DNA of 64,000 bases from the NCBI GenBank assembly GCA_036985715.1, contig BTQE01000001.1, positions 21,394-85,393 of the forward strand. Direction: 5' to 3'. Below are positions 1 through 9,367 of the stretch, piece after piece. The DNA comes from SMXL01 sp036985715. Lineage in GTDB: Bacteria > Bacteroidota > Rhodothermia > Rhodothermales > UBA10348. A program made the translations under genes and the position numbers. How positions within the stretch are numbered: the stretch's first letter is position 1; every line of letters starts with the position of its first letter. Below the pieces are notes generated by a model. That model worked only from the letters and a program-made list of their open reading frames with translations. It did not search any database and had not been told where the DNA came from.

Positions 1-2251
1 GTAAATCTCCGTCAGGGTGAATCTGAGGCACCGCCTCGTCAGCCGGCGTACTCAAGTAAGTATTCCAGTCTCCGACAATGATAGAATCAGGTTGAACGTC
101 AAGTTCGACATAGAATAAATCTCTCCGGTTATCATCCGTTACAGAATAAAACGCCATGTAACGCTCATCTTGAGAAAGACTGGCAAGCCAAGTTCTTCCG
201 GCAACGATTCGTTGAGGAGACGTTCTTCCTGTTACATCGATGACCACAATTGTGCCACCATCACGGAACGATGAGATGATTACACGTCTCCCGTCTTTCA
301 GCCAGGTGTTGCCTTCTTCGTATCCGTCAAATCCAGTATCAACGGGTGTTTCAGATCCTCTTGAATCCATGAGCCAGATACCACTGCGATTCTTTGAAAT
401 CAGCACGCGGTCTTCGTTGGGATGAATCAACGGACTAATCATTAGCTGAGCGGGCCGACCATATGACCGCCCAATTTCGCCATCGGTCGAGAACTGACCG
501 ATTTGGCCGTCAACAAGATCGAACTGGAGATAGGTCAGTATCCCATCGTTTGAAACACTCGGAAAACGGGCTCCTGGCGGAGCGATACGGACCGGGTTTC
601 CGGTAATTGACCGCTTGTCGGACGCGAACGAATAACTTGAGAGGCCAGTACTTGGCTCTGAGACCAGAAGGTGTCCATCCGGACTGACAAATATTTCATC
701 CGGGAAGAAATTGCTCTTCTCAATAAGAATAACATCGGCGCTCCTGTCAAGAAGACGAATGGATTCGACGTTTTCATAATCTCGAGCATTCACAACGATT
801 AGATCAGTGTTGGCTGAGGAGGCCAGCGCGTCAAAACTATTTACATTTGCATCTATGTCGGTTTGCCAGATGACCTGAGAGTTCCCGCCTGACGCCGGAA
901 TCGAATGGATAGCGCCTAGTGCCGTCCCCGTACGGACGGATACGAGAATATTGCCAGACGACAGCCACGATGCCCCGTATATGATTCCGATGTCGAACGA
1001 CGTCACGAGTCTCGGTTCGCCGCCGATCGGATCAATCGTCCACAAATTCTGCGTTTCGGCGTATCCAATGTTGGCGTCGTCGGGAGACCAGAAGAGATGA
1101 CTTACGGATGCAGCCGTCAGCGACCGTTTCGAAAGAGACGAAAAATCACGCACATAAAGCGTATCGTTTTGAACGAAGGCATATCGATCTCCAGCGTGCG
1201 AGATAGCGAGCGCTGTGACTCCGGGAGCCGGGTACTCAAATTTTCTGAGTGTTCGGGGCTCGCTCGGCTGCAGGAAATACAGTGCGAGCGCGCCCAACAC
1301 GAACGCGACGATTCCGACGATCATGACTGGAACCGTCGATGTTTTCGAGGATGTCTCTAATGCGGGTGAGGGCGAGAGGGTCGACTGCCGAGCGACCACC
1401 CCAGAAGCCTTTGACAACTGCTTGGATCTCAAATCCAACGACTTCAAGTCCACGAGCAGGTCTGTCACAGACTGATACCTCTGGTCGGCATTCTTCGACA
1501 GACATTTTCCTACCAGCAGTTCCAACGCCATCGGAACACCTGTTCTGATGGCTGTAAGTGGTTCCGGGTCTTCATTCAGAATGGAGTACACGGCGGCCTG
1601 CTCGTACTCGCTGGCAAAGGGAAGTCGACCGGACAGCATTTCGTAGAGAAGCACACCGAGCGACCAGATGTCCGATCTGCGATCCACTTCTTCTCCGCGC
1701 GCCTGCTCCGGGCTCATGTACGCAATGGTCCCCAGGGTCGAGCCGAGCTGCGTCAGCTTGGTAGACTGAGCCGTTTTCGCAAGACCGAAGTCGAGAACCT
1801 TGGCTACTCCCTTCTCGGTGACCATCACATTTCCGCTCTTGACATCGCGGTGGACTATGTTCTTCTCATGCGCGAGCTCAAGGGCGTGAGCTACTTGGGT
1901 CGCGAATGCGATTGCTTCGTCCAGCTTCAGGGGACCTCGATTGATACGCTCGGTTAGCGTTTCGCCATCGACACACTCCATCGCAATGAAGGGTTGCTCG
2001 GTTCCGTCGTCGGACGCAGCCTCTTCGATCGCAAAAACAGTAGCGATATTGGCGTGGTGGAGTTGAGCGGCTGCTTGAGCTTCTCGGAAGAATCGTGCGC
2101 GGTCCTCTTCGTTCCCAAGCGCAGCAACAGGAAGAACCTTTAGCGCGACCGTGCGGTGCAGCTTAGTGTCTTCAGCCTTATAGACAATCCCCATACCACC
2201 GCGGCCGAGTTCTTCGAGGATTTTATAGTGAGAAAGTGAGGTGCCTACCAT
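1..2251 (-). CDS. Serine/threonine protein kinase with C-terminal TolB/WD40-like propeller (3' end outside window)
   Basis: About 750 residues are visible and the frame is still open at base 1, so the C-terminus is missing. The start at 2251 gives MVGTSLSHYKILEELGRGGMG, with the glycine-rich loop and a VALKVLP lysine. Next come the HRDVKSGN catalytic loop, a DFGLAK motif and a YMSPEQARG activation segment, so the kinase domain (about residues 8-270) looks active. One membrane helix follows at about residue 303, after a Ser/Thr-rich linker. The rest is repeated short blades of the TolB/PD40 kind (SPDGHLLVSEPSTG, HPNEDRVLIS). The family is bacterial Pkn-type membrane kinases with an outside sensor propeller; the ligand is unknown. 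It resembles the kinase at 43539 in its first 60 residues. Upstream (2252-2496) no other gene is seen. Confidence 0.9.
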   Translation of the reverse strand, partial: MVGTSLSHYKILEELGRGGMGIVYKAEDTKLHRTVALKVLPVAALGNEEDRARFFREAQAAAQLHHANIATVFAIEEAASDDGTEQPFIAMECVDGETLTERINRGPLKLDEAIAFATQVAHALELAHEKNIVHRDVKSGNVMVTEKGVAKVLDFGLAKTAQSTKLTQLGSTLGTIAYMSPEQARGEEVDRRSDIWSLGVLLYEMLSGRLPFASEYEQAAVYSILNEDPEPLTAIRTGVPMALELLVGKCLSKNADQRYQSVTDLLVDLKSLDLRSKQLSKASGVVARQSTLSPSPALETSSKTSTVPVMIVGIVAFVLGALALYFLQPSEPRTLRKFEYPAPGVTALAISHAGDRYAFVQNDTLYVRDFSSLSKRSLTAASVSHLFWSPDDANIGYAETQNLWTIDPIGGEPRLVTSFDIGIIYGASWLSSGNILVSVRTGTALGAIHSIPASGGNSQVIWQTDIDANVNSFDALASSANTDLIVVNARDYENVESIRLLDRSADVILIEKSNFFPDEIFVSPDGHLLVSEPSTGLSSYSFASDKRSITGNPVRIAPPGARFPSVSNDGILTYLQFDLVDGQIGQFSTDGEIGRSYGRPAQLMISPLIHPNEDRVLISKNRSGIWLMDSRGSETPVDTGFDGYEEGNTWLKDGRRVIISSFRDGGTIVVIDVTGRTSPQRIVAGRTWLASLSQDERYMAFYSVTDDNRRDLFYVELDVQPDSIIVGDWNTYLSTPADEAVPQIHPDGDL

Positions 2252-2496
2252 AGATGCGTTGGAGTGAGTGCGAACGGAAGAAACGGGGAATTGAGGAGAA
2301 GGGCAATGGAGGTGATTGAAATCTCAATGCTTCCGTTTTTTCAACAGGCTCGGACTAGATCCACCGTTGTACTTGAAGGCAATATTCCTCCTAATCGATT
2401 CCATACGCCGCATGTAACATTTGTTCTTCAATCCGGATAAATACGCGGGTAATAAGAAAAATGAAGACGATAGAGATGACTCGCATCGGGTTCTAA

Positions 2497-3207
2497 TTAT
2501 GGTTCAGAGAGAAATCGTATGATTTCACGCATCAGCCATTCAGCCTGATCCGTCTCAAATATATATTGTGCGTGGGCTGAGCCCTCTAGAATTATCAACT
2601 CTTTCGGGTCTGGAGTGCGTTCGTATTGGTCACGAATCTCTGGTAGGCGTAGTATGCCCCCGCCTCTCAAATCTTCGCGCGTAAGTATGAACAGTTTTCG
2701 GCCCGGCAACAGATCGGGCTGCTCGACGGTCGCCGCCATTAACACAAGACGGTCGATTTCACCAGGTGCCGAAATGGAAGCCTGTGCCGCAGCCCAGCCT
2801 CCGAAACTTGCTCCGACAACGGAAACCGTCTTCGCTCCTGTTTCGCGAACATATCGTACTGCCGCGAGCACATCGAAATATACTCCGTCATCGGACGACT
2901 CGGATCCGGGTCCGCCATGCGATTTGCCGCGTCCGCGGAAGTCGATGGCCACAACTCGGAACCCCGCCTTCTTTAGTGCCCGTGCCTGTGTCTCCCAACT
3001 TTCTTTGTTGAACCTCGCTCCATGGGCCAGCACGACAGCGTGGTCGCCTTCTCCATATTCGTCGGCGTAGACCATTCCTCCATCCTGAGTCGAAAACGAG
3101 ACGAGCTGCGGACCTGAACATCCCGCCAGTAATAGCGCCACCAGTGGTAACCACAGGTGGCCCAATGCTAGAAGGTGAGGATAACTCCGGGTTCTAGCAT
3201 TCTTCAT
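2497..3207 (-). CDS. Alpha/beta hydrolase lipoprotein
   Basis: A 236-residue protein with a lipoprotein signal ending LLLAGC (Cys30), so it is probably anchored to a membrane and faces the periplasm. The fold signature is alpha/beta hydrolase: VVLAHGARFNKESW (oxyanion region), VVAIDFRGRGKSHG, nucleophile elbow GASFGG with Ser near residue 132, and a late GSAHAQ that supplies the probable catalytic His near 211. The acid is likely in DPKELI just before it. The substrate cannot be read from sequence; family members are esterases, lipases or peptidases. It starts 6 bases after the stop of the DNRLRE/T9SS gene on the same strand, so the two are probably co-transcribed. Confidence 0.85.
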   Translation of the reverse strand: MKNARTRSYPHLLALGHLWLPLVALLLAGCSGPQLVSFSTQDGGMVYADEYGEGDHAVVLAHGARFNKESWETQARALKKAGFRVVAIDFRGRGKSHGGPGSESSDDGVYFDVLAAVRYVRETGAKTVSVVGASFGGWAAAQASISAPGEIDRLVLMAATVEQPDLLPGRKLFILTREDLRGGGILRLPEIRDQYERTPDPKELIILEGSAHAQYIFETDQAEWLMREIIRFLSEP

Positions 3208-3213
3208 GGCGCT

Positions 3214-4197
3214 TCACTTTACCGCGATCATTGTTCCGGACTGGCGAGACCCGGAGCCGATTATTTGATAGACATATATCCCTGGAGATAGGCCGGTAGC
3301 ACGATATACAACCTCGTGCGGTCCCGAATTCTGCCATAAAGCTACCGGAGTCGCCACCAGACGTCCTAACGTGTCGAAGATATTCAGTGTAACGAATTGT
3401 GGTGCGTACAGCTCGTACGTAACGGTCGTAGTTTTCCGAAAGGGGTTTGGATAATTTTGAAGTAGCCGGACACTGCGCCGTGCGATTTCGTATTCAACTG
3501 CCGTAGCAGTGGAGTAGTAAACGTGGAGTTTTGGGGTGAAATCGGGATTCGGATTTTCCCGACTGTCAAAACGCTTGGTCGTCGACTGTTCGTCTTCATC
3601 GCCGAGGAGCAGCCAGCCAAAATTCTCCGATGGAATTTCAAGCCAGCCTTGTACGTCGTCTACCAGTTGAGGCGTAGACTTCCAATTGTATGTGCCTTCC
3701 TGGTCTACGTCCGTGCTGGTGCTCGCGGTGGGATCGAAGTCACCACCCGCATTCTGCCACAGAGACGAATCAAAGAATGTGTGGAGCCACGTGGCGTCTC
3801 CGACCGTAGCGGGGTGCCCCTGACCTTCCTCACCGAGAGCAAATGAAGAGCCTTCGCCCCAAGCTTTTAGTACTCTGTGGACGTCAATCGTCCGGACACC
3901 GCTTATCGTTCGGGACATATGAAGCGTCAGCTTCACGCTATCGATCGTAACGCCAGCCGGAACGGTGGCTGCTACAGGAAATACCAATAAGGCCCGGCGC
4001 ACCTCGTTACCAAAGTTTTTACCTGCAAAAACGTGCGTACCCGCTCCATTGCTCAGTGCTCCGGTAGGGCTCTCATACAAAGTGTTGTCTTTGCTGGGCG
4101 TCAGTACAATGTCATTCTGCGCAGCTGCATCCCGGCCAGGACTGAGAAGCAGTATGACCAATTGCAGCGACACACACAAACGGATGTGTGCTTTCAT
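3214..4197 (-). CDS. DNRLRE domain secreted protein with type IX secretion sorting tail
   Basis: A secreted protein of about 327 residues. A signal peptide starting MKAHIRLCVSLQ ends near AAAQ. I prefer the ATG at 4197 over an in-frame GTG at 4212. The body (about residues 30-240) matches the DNRLRE pattern of carbohydrate- or surface-associated beta-sandwich modules: DNTLYESPTGALSNGAG, then repeated RALLVFP and VKLTLHM strands, then a WLEIP segment. The C-terminal 80 residues are a Por/T9SS type A sorting domain: LLQNYPNPF, VTLNIFDTLGRLV, GLSPGIYVYQI and a final short basic end. It would be exported by Sec, cross the outer membrane by the type IX system and be attached or released. It lies directly upstream of the hydrolase lipoprotein. 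The function is otherwise unknown. Confidence 0.85.
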   Translation of the reverse strand: MKAHIRLCVSLQLVILLLSPGRDAAAQNDIVLTPSKDNTLYESPTGALSNGAGTHVFAGKNFGNEVRRALLVFPVAATVPAGVTIDSVKLTLHMSRTISGVRTIDVHRVLKAWGEGSSFALGEEGQGHPATVGDATWLHTFFDSSLWQNAGGDFDPTASTSTDVDQEGTYNWKSTPQLVDDVQGWLEIPSENFGWLLLGDEDEQSTTKRFDSRENPNPDFTPKLHVYYSTATAVEYEIARRSVRLLQNYPNPFRKTTTVTYELYAPQFVTLNIFDTLGRLVATPVALWQNSGPHEVVYRATGLSPGIYVYQIIGSGSRQSGTMIAVK

Positions 4198-4454
4198 ATG
4201 CTGGAGACTCACCTACTCATTGTGTGTGTCATATGACCATAGGGGGTGCGATCAGCTTCGAGCTGATATAGATAAACTCGACTGGAGAGCGCTTGAGCAT
4301 CAAACTTGACCTGGTAACTCCTGCTGAAAACGAGCCGTCAACCAGTGTGTTCAGTGGTTGGGCTTTCTCCGAATTTCGATTTCCTCCCGGTGAGATACGC
4401 GAGGTCAAAAGGTACGGGCGTAGTACTAGTTCGCGAAATACGTATGTTTTTGTA

Positions 4455-5492
4455 CTACTCAGGAAGAGCAGTTAATGGTGAGTACCCGATGCCGTCAGGC
4501 CATCCTCCAGTTCGCGCTGTACCAATTATTTCCATAGACTCCAGGTCAACGATGGCCACTTTGCTCAGCGCTTGGAGCGAGACATAGGCGTATCGGCTGT
4601 CGGGTGTAATCACGAGGCCTTCGGGTGCGGCCGAGCCGGGGAATTCAGCTTCTGTCTCTGCCCCGTCCGGTGAAATAGAAATAGTTTTCAGTTCCTTGAG
4701 CGTTTCCGCATCCACGATCCGAATCTCACTTTTCATGGGATCGGTAAGGACCGCTAGTCGACCGTCCGGTGAGATGGCCATTCGATACGGAAATCCAAAT
4801 CCGTCGAAAGTGTGTTCGATTTCTCCTGAGGCTGCGTCGACCACAAATACCTTTTTCTCCCGGTTACTGCCCACCCAAACTCGGTCTCCGGCTGGAGACA
4901 CAGCAATCCCCTCTATAACCGCTGCGACCGGTATAATCCGCTCTCGTTTTCGGGTTTCTCCGTCAATTTCAGATAGAGTTCCGTCAATAATATTTGTAGT
5001 GAACAGGGTAGATCTGATATTGTCAGCGGCCAACATATGAGACGTACGCTGGCCGGTAGATACCGTGTCGACGATCTCACCCTCAATTACGTCATAGAAC
5101 ACGACTTTTTGGGTGGCTTCGCTGGTGATGGCAACTACCGAATCGCCGGGAAGAAATACGGCCCCGTGTGGCCTCTCGTAGACAGAAAGATCAAACGTGG
5201 CTTCGATTTCGGCTTCGGGTACGTGAATCAGCGTTAGCGAATTACCAACACGATCGGAATTCCCATAATTCGTAATTACAGCCCACTCTCCAGACTCAGA
5301 CACGGCAACTTCATGAGGGGATGGTCCGGACGGGAGCGTCGCCACCGTTTTACGAGACGCAGCATCAATGAGGGAGACGGAATTCTCGCTCATATTCGCG
5401 ACGATGATGGTTCCGCTCTCCTGGCCCGAGACAATTGACGGACTGATGAGAAGAACGGCCGCGACGAGTGCCTGCAGGCGACGGGTGCTCAT
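4455..5492 (-). CDS. YVTN-family beta-propeller secreted protein
   Basis: A protein of 345 residues. The start at 5492 (MSTRRLQALVAAVLLI) is chosen because it gives a clean signal peptide ending at VSGQ and avoids overlap with the VOC gene that ends at 5521; the open frame extends 20 codons further upstream. The mature part consists of repeated blades of the YVTN type: TIIVANMSENSVSLIDAAS, GEWAVITNYGNSD, GDRVWVGSNREKKVFVVDA, and SRYAYVSLQALSKVAIVDL near the end. This makes a six- or seven-bladed propeller exported to the periplasm or outside. Such proteins are usually binding or surface proteins; no catalytic residues are visible. It is 28 bases downstream of the VOC gene and probably shares its transcript. 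Confidence 0.85.
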   Translation of the reverse strand: MSTRRLQALVAAVLLISPSIVSGQESGTIIVANMSENSVSLIDAASRKTVATLPSGPSPHEVAVSESGEWAVITNYGNSDRVGNSLTLIHVPEAEIEATFDLSVYERPHGAVFLPGDSVVAITSEATQKVVFYDVIEGEIVDTVSTGQRTSHMLAADNIRSTLFTTNIIDGTLSEIDGETRKRERIIPVAAVIEGIAVSPAGDRVWVGSNREKKVFVVDAASGEIEHTFDGFGFPYRMAISPDGRLAVLTDPMKSEIRIVDAETLKELKTISISPDGAETEAEFPGSAAPEGLVITPDSRYAYVSLQALSKVAIVDLESMEIIGTARTGGWPDGIGYSPLTALPE

Positions 5493-5520
5493 AAACGTGT
5501 AAGAATAGTTTATCTGTCGA

Positions 5521-6018
5521 TTAAGTGTCATTCTCCAGGAATTCCACGTCAAGCCGCTTTGTAACCATTTTCAACCTGCCGTCTTCGTCTCGTGGCCACT
5601 CCTTCTCCGGTCTATCCACACATAATTCTATGCCGTTTCCGTCGGGGTCACGAACGTATAGAGCTTCACTCACACCGTGATCACTGGCCCCGTCAATAGT
5701 GATCCCTGCATCCTTGAGACGATGAAATGCTTGTACTAGTGCTGCCCGTGTAGGGTAGAGAATCGCTAGATGGAACAGCCCCGTGGCATTCTTCGGCGGT
5801 TGAGGTCCGTCCAAACTCTCCCAGGTGTTGAGTGCTATGTGGTGGTGATATCCACCAGCGGAAATAAAGGCAGCGTGATCACCGATTCGTTGTGTAATCT
5901 CAAATCCAAGAACGCGGCAATAGAAATCCAAGGCTCTTTCAAGGTTTGATACCTTGAGATGCACATGGCCTATTGACACGCCGGTGTCAATGGCGTGCAC
6001 ATTTCCAGGGGATGTCAT
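5521..6018 (-). CDS. VOC family protein (glyoxalase / extradiol dioxygenase-like)
   Basis: A cytoplasmic protein of 165 residues with the paired beta-alpha-beta-beta-beta modules of the vicinal oxygen chelate superfamily. The first module begins IGHVHLKVSNLERALDFY, the second GLFHLAILYPTRAALV, and the C-terminal DPDGNGIELCVDRP gives the usual metal-binding Glu. Likely metal ligands are His in GHVHL, His in GLFHLA and Glu in GIELC. The GGYHHHIALNTW segment is typical of the CatE/YfiE-type subgroup annotated as catechol 2,3-dioxygenase-like or glyoxalase. The actual substrate is unknown. The first gene of a two-gene minus-strand unit with the YVTN propeller. Confidence 0.85.
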   Translation of the reverse strand: MTSPGNVHAIDTGVSIGHVHLKVSNLERALDFYCRVLGFEITQRIGDHAAFISAGGYHHHIALNTWESLDGPQPPKNATGLFHLAILYPTRAALVQAFHRLKDAGITIDGASDHGVSEALYVRDPDGNGIELCVDRPEKEWPRDEDGRLKMVTKRLDVEFLENDT

Positions 6019-6164
6019 AATGATCGTGGTTAGGCGTTTTTCCGTCTGATAAAAAATTGTTGCGCTGTATGCAAATTTTCCAGGGGATTCAAGTTCATCT
6101 TCTGGACTCTGATCAGGTTATACTCACAGTTGTACCCAATACGAGCGATTCTAAGGAGGAACCC

Positions 6165-6314
6165 ATGGCCATCATGCTCAAAATACGCTGGGAGATCACC
6201 GAAGGACGAGAAGACTACTTCAAAACCAACCAGAACGCTCTCTGTTCTGTCACCCCTTGCGGAAGTCGGCCTGTGTCCGTAAATGGTTTAGTCTTTGATT
6301 CGGGACTTCATTAA
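6165..6314 (+). pseudogene. Short ORF with strong RBS, possible remnant of an antibiotic-biosynthesis-monooxygenase-like gene
   Basis: Translation from the ATG at 6165 gives 49 residues. It is preceded by a near-consensus AAGGAGG (6153-6159), the best ribosome site in this part of the window. The first 27 residues (MAIMLKIRWEITEGREDYF then KTNQNALC) look like the start of a small dimeric alpha-beta barrel protein of the ABM type. After NALC the sequence (SVTPCGSRPVSVNG) loses any resemblance and soon stops, where a complete family member would run to 90-110 residues. I read it as a 3'-truncated remnant; a genuine small protein is the alternative. It lies 14 bases before the amidohydrolase start. 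Confidence 0.35.
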
Positions 6315-6328
6315 CCAATCGATTTACC

Positions 6329-7621
6329 ATGTCTACTCATTTTCGAACTTGTGCATGCTCAGTTTTTCTGGCACTTCTTGCTCCGGTTTTCTTCTCACCG
6401 GCTGCTGTGGCTCAGCAAGTTACGGCCATCCAGGCCGGAGCCGTGCTGGATGTCGTCACAGGTGAGTTGACTCCCAACGTGGTCGTGGTTGTTCGTGACG
6501 GTAGAATTCGGTCGATTGGCCCTAACGTATCCATTCCGTCGGAAGCAAGAGTGATAGATCTATCCGAATATGTGATTCTGCCGGGACTCATTGATGCGCA
6601 TACCCATCTAGCGATTCAGCCGGACTACGCACGAAACAACCCCATTCTCTTCAAGTCGATTCCGTATCGGACTATAGAGGGAGTAGCCGCTGCCAGAGCT
6701 ACCCTCCTGGCTGGGTTTACGACCGTGAGGGATGTGGATTCGGAGGGTGCTGATTGGGCCGATGTTGCCTTACGTGATGCGATAAACGATGGCCTGATAC
6801 CTGGTCCTCGCATGCAGGTGGCCACGCTGGCAATCAGCATAACCGGGGGCTATATGAATAACGACGGCCTGGCCCCTCAGATCGACGTTCCACAATTTGG
6901 GTCGCTAGCCGACTCTCCGGCCGAGATCGTCCGCACTCTTCGAAACCAGATTAAGTATGGTGCAGACTGGATCAAGCTGTATGTCACGGGAACCACGCGT
7001 CATATTGACATTGCCAACATGGAACCGCTCGCCCAATTCAGTGACGATGATATTCGGTTGGTCGTGCGTGAAGCAGCTCGATTTCGCACACCGGTAGCGG
7101 CTCACGCTTATGGAGGTCATGCCGCCCACGTCGCCGTCGACGCCGGTGTTCGTTCGATCGAGCACGGAATGATGTTGAACGATGAAACGCTCGACCTGAT
7201 GGTAGAACGCGGTACGTTTTGGGTGCCTACTATTTCCGTGTACTACCAGGATGGGCCCCGCTCTGAGTGGAGCGAGCGTGCTCTTGCAATCACAAACTCG
7301 CACAAACAAGTGTTTGCCCGCGCTGTCCAGAAAGGAGTTAAAATCGCATACGGGACGGATGCGGGTGCTCTTCCGCACGGTGACAATGCAGTTGATTTCC
7401 CGATTATGGTCTCCTACGGGATGTCCCCGCTAGGTGCTATCCAGTCGGCGACGATCAACGGAGCTGAGCTAATGGGGCTGGACGATGGTCTGGGAACACT
7501 GGATCAAGGTAAGATTGCAGACATTATTGCAGTCTCAGGGAATCCCCTGGAAGATATCAATCAGCTCGCTGATGTTCGATTTGTGATGAAGGATGGACAT
7601 GTTTACAAATTGGGTGAGTAG
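6329..7621 (+). CDS. Secreted amidohydrolase (imidazolonepropionase/prolidase-like)
   Basis: A 430-residue protein with a signal peptide (MSTHFRTCACSVFLALLAP, cut near VAQQ), so it acts in the periplasm or outside. The amidohydrolase metal centre is complete. HTHLA supplies two His near residues 91-93, a conserved carboxylated-lysine position falls in ADWIKLYVTG, His lies in AHAYGG near 257 and in EHGMM near 277, and Asp in GTDAGALPHG near 341. The final ADIIAVSGNPLEDI is the usual small beta domain. Homologues with this layout (signal peptide plus GTDAG) act as Xaa-Pro dipeptidases or imidazolonepropionase-like enzymes on small amides. The substrate is not determined here. It converges with the PhoX-like gene. 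Confidence 0.9.
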   Translation: MSTHFRTCACSVFLALLAPVFFSPAAVAQQVTAIQAGAVLDVVTGELTPNVVVVVRDGRIRSIGPNVSIPSEARVIDLSEYVILPGLIDAHTHLAIQPDYARNNPILFKSIPYRTIEGVAAARATLLAGFTTVRDVDSEGADWADVALRDAINDGLIPGPRMQVATLAISITGGYMNNDGLAPQIDVPQFGSLADSPAEIVRTLRNQIKYGADWIKLYVTGTTRHIDIANMEPLAQFSDDDIRLVVREAARFRTPVAAHAYGGHAAHVAVDAGVRSIEHGMMLNDETLDLMVERGTFWVPTISVYYQDGPRSEWSERALAITNSHKQVFARAVQKGVKIAYGTDAGALPHGDNAVDFPIMVSYGMSPLGAIQSATINGAELMGLDDGLGTLDQGKIADIIAVSGNPLEDINQLADVRFVMKDGHVYKLGE

Positions 7622-7683
7622 CTCCTCGGTTACGAGCACAAACTGATCAACCGCGGCGGCGACGGGCGCCGGAGATTCGAGAA

Positions 7684-7706
7684 CCGGGATTCGGCGCGAA
7701 TCCGGG
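7684..7706. terminator. Hairpin between convergent genes, probable bidirectional terminator
   Basis: CCGGGATTCG at 7684-7693 pairs with CGAATCCGGG at 7697-7706 over a 3-base loop, with one internal mismatch. There is no clear T run on either side. It lies in the 114-base gap between the amidohydrolase (ends 7621) and the PhoX-like gene (ends 7736 on the minus strand), which suits a shared stop. Confidence 0.4.
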
Positions 7707-7735
7707 ACATTTACGGACTAATGAACACCCCTAGG

Positions 7736-9145
7736 CTACGTCCCACGGAGGCCCCTTTGCCAGGGTCCGGTGATTGCCAGTGTGAGTCCGTCGTGCTGGA
7801 TGTTGATAAAGAGCGTCGAACCGTCAGGTGAAAAACTGACCCCAGCGAGTTCCGACTCGCTGATGGCATTGCGGGCAAACCTGTAAATCTCTCCTTCTGG
7901 TGTGATTCCTACCAGATACTGTGATCCGGTCCCGTCTTCACAAACAAACAGGTCACCCCACGGAGCCATCGTCAAATTATCAGGGTTCTCGATCAGGCCC
8001 GCCTCGTCCACCTCGACGAATAATTCAAGCCGACCTGGACGTATTTGTTCATCTGCCGTTCCTTCAGAAGGGCTCGGCGTATACTTCCAAATCTGTCCTT
8101 TCCGAAGTTGTCCCCCTTCCGTACACGCGATGAAGATCGTTCCATCCCCATACCAGATGCCCTCAGCTCGCGCGAAGGAGGCGGCCCCACCATCGAAGCC
8201 CCGATAACGCAGATCATCTTCGGGCGATTCGACGTCCGTCAATTCGATCCAATACGTCTCGAGTTGGTCTCCGACCGCCACCGATTTTTCTGTGAGATTT
8301 CGGGTATCAAAACTAGGTCTGTCGACTATACAGAGCGCCTGCAAGCGCCCACCTTGGGCCAGCTGACCAGGGACATGTGGGATAAATCGATAGATGAGCC
8401 CGTCGATGATGTCTTCAGTTTCATAAACGATTCCGGTCCGCGGGTTGATTGCCACCGCCTCGTGTTTGAAGCGTCCCATTTCCTTCAAGGGGATCGGGTC
8501 AGCCAGTCCGGGAGATTTCGAGGCAGGGACTTCGAAACAGTATCCGTGATCGCGCGCCCATCGAGCGCCCGCCCGATGCGTGATCTCTTCGCAAGAAATC
8601 CAGGTATCCCAGAGCGTTGGACCGCCCGCGCAGTTCACGAGCGTTCCGGCGAGACTCAAGTGGTGGCTAACTAATTCCTGATTGGTCGTATCAAATACAA
8701 GCGTCGTGGTGGCTCCCAGACCCGGCCTTCCGTCCGCTCCAGCATCATAAAGCGCTCCCGAGGGGAGTCTTGAAAGGAGTTCGTAATTCTCGCCAAAGGC
8801 TCCATCTCGGGCATCGGTTCGACCGCTCAATTCATGATTTCGCACCAGAACTGTGAGTCCCTCCGGTCCGGGAAAGGCGCACATTCCGTCGTGCTCGATG
8901 GGAACGTAAAAACCGTCTGACATTATCTCGCCCGCTTGGGAAATGACTTTGTAGGAGAAGCCTTCAGGGAGGTCAAAAATCTTTTTGGGATCTGGAAAGA
9001 TTGGGCCGAATCGCCCCGGGATCGATTTTGTAGTTGCGGTGCCCGCCGCAACACAACCAACGAAAGATTGAAGCCCCGAAAACCCGAGTGCTACTGCCGC
9101 TGAGGATTTCAAAAAGTGTCGTCGAGAGAGTTGACTCATTTCCAT
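7736..9145 (-). CDS. PhoX-like (DUF839) Tat-exported phosphatase family protein
   Basis: I place the start at 9145 (MEMSQLSRRHFLK), giving about 469 residues, because the twin-arginine motif SRRHFLK then sits at the N-terminus; the open frame runs 30 codons further up without signal-peptide character. The protein matches the PhoX/DUF839 family: IEHDGMCAFPGP, TLVRNHELSG-type metal segment, GGPTLWDTWISCEE, GRFKHEAVAINPRTG, VYETED, and a late SPDGSTLFINIQHDG. Characterised PhoX enzymes are periplasmic alkaline phosphatases using calcium and iron, and the acidic and His motifs seen here fit that, but many family members are untested. Export in folded form through Tat is expected. It is divergent from the FAD oxidase, with 222 bases between them. 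Confidence 0.85.
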   Translation of the reverse strand: MEMSQLSRRHFLKSSAAVALGFSGLQSFVGCVAAGTATTKSIPGRFGPIFPDPKKIFDLPEGFSYKVISQAGEIMSDGFYVPIEHDGMCAFPGPEGLTVLVRNHELSGRTDARDGAFGENYELLSRLPSGALYDAGADGRPGLGATTTLVFDTTNQELVSHHLSLAGTLVNCAGGPTLWDTWISCEEITHRAGARWARDHGYCFEVPASKSPGLADPIPLKEMGRFKHEAVAINPRTGIVYETEDIIDGLIYRFIPHVPGQLAQGGRLQALCIVDRPSFDTRNLTEKSVAVGDQLETYWIELTDVESPEDDLRYRGFDGGAASFARAEGIWYGDGTIFIACTEGGQLRKGQIWKYTPSPSEGTADEQIRPGRLELFVEVDEAGLIENPDNLTMAPWGDLFVCEDGTGSQYLVGITPEGEIYRFARNAISESELAGVSFSPDGSTLFINIQHDGLTLAITGPWQRGLRGT

Positions 9146-9367
9146 ACAGAATCTTTGTAAGCCATCGCAAAGTAATGCGCCCCAAGAAACGCGCTGCATT
9201 CCGAAAGCGCAAAAATCATTGTGAGCAAATATCACTTAAAATCTAACCTCCATAAACTAGGTGCGAAAGAGACGATCATTTCTATATTCGCCCGAATACA
9301 TGTTGCTGGTGTCACGGATTCGTGAAGAAGGAAAACCAGGGGCGAATGGACTGACCATCAGGCGTCT

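Noticed and set aside
1097..1764. Several short plus-strand frames inside the first kinase
   Set aside because: All lie opposite the clear kinase reading frame and have no signal of their own.
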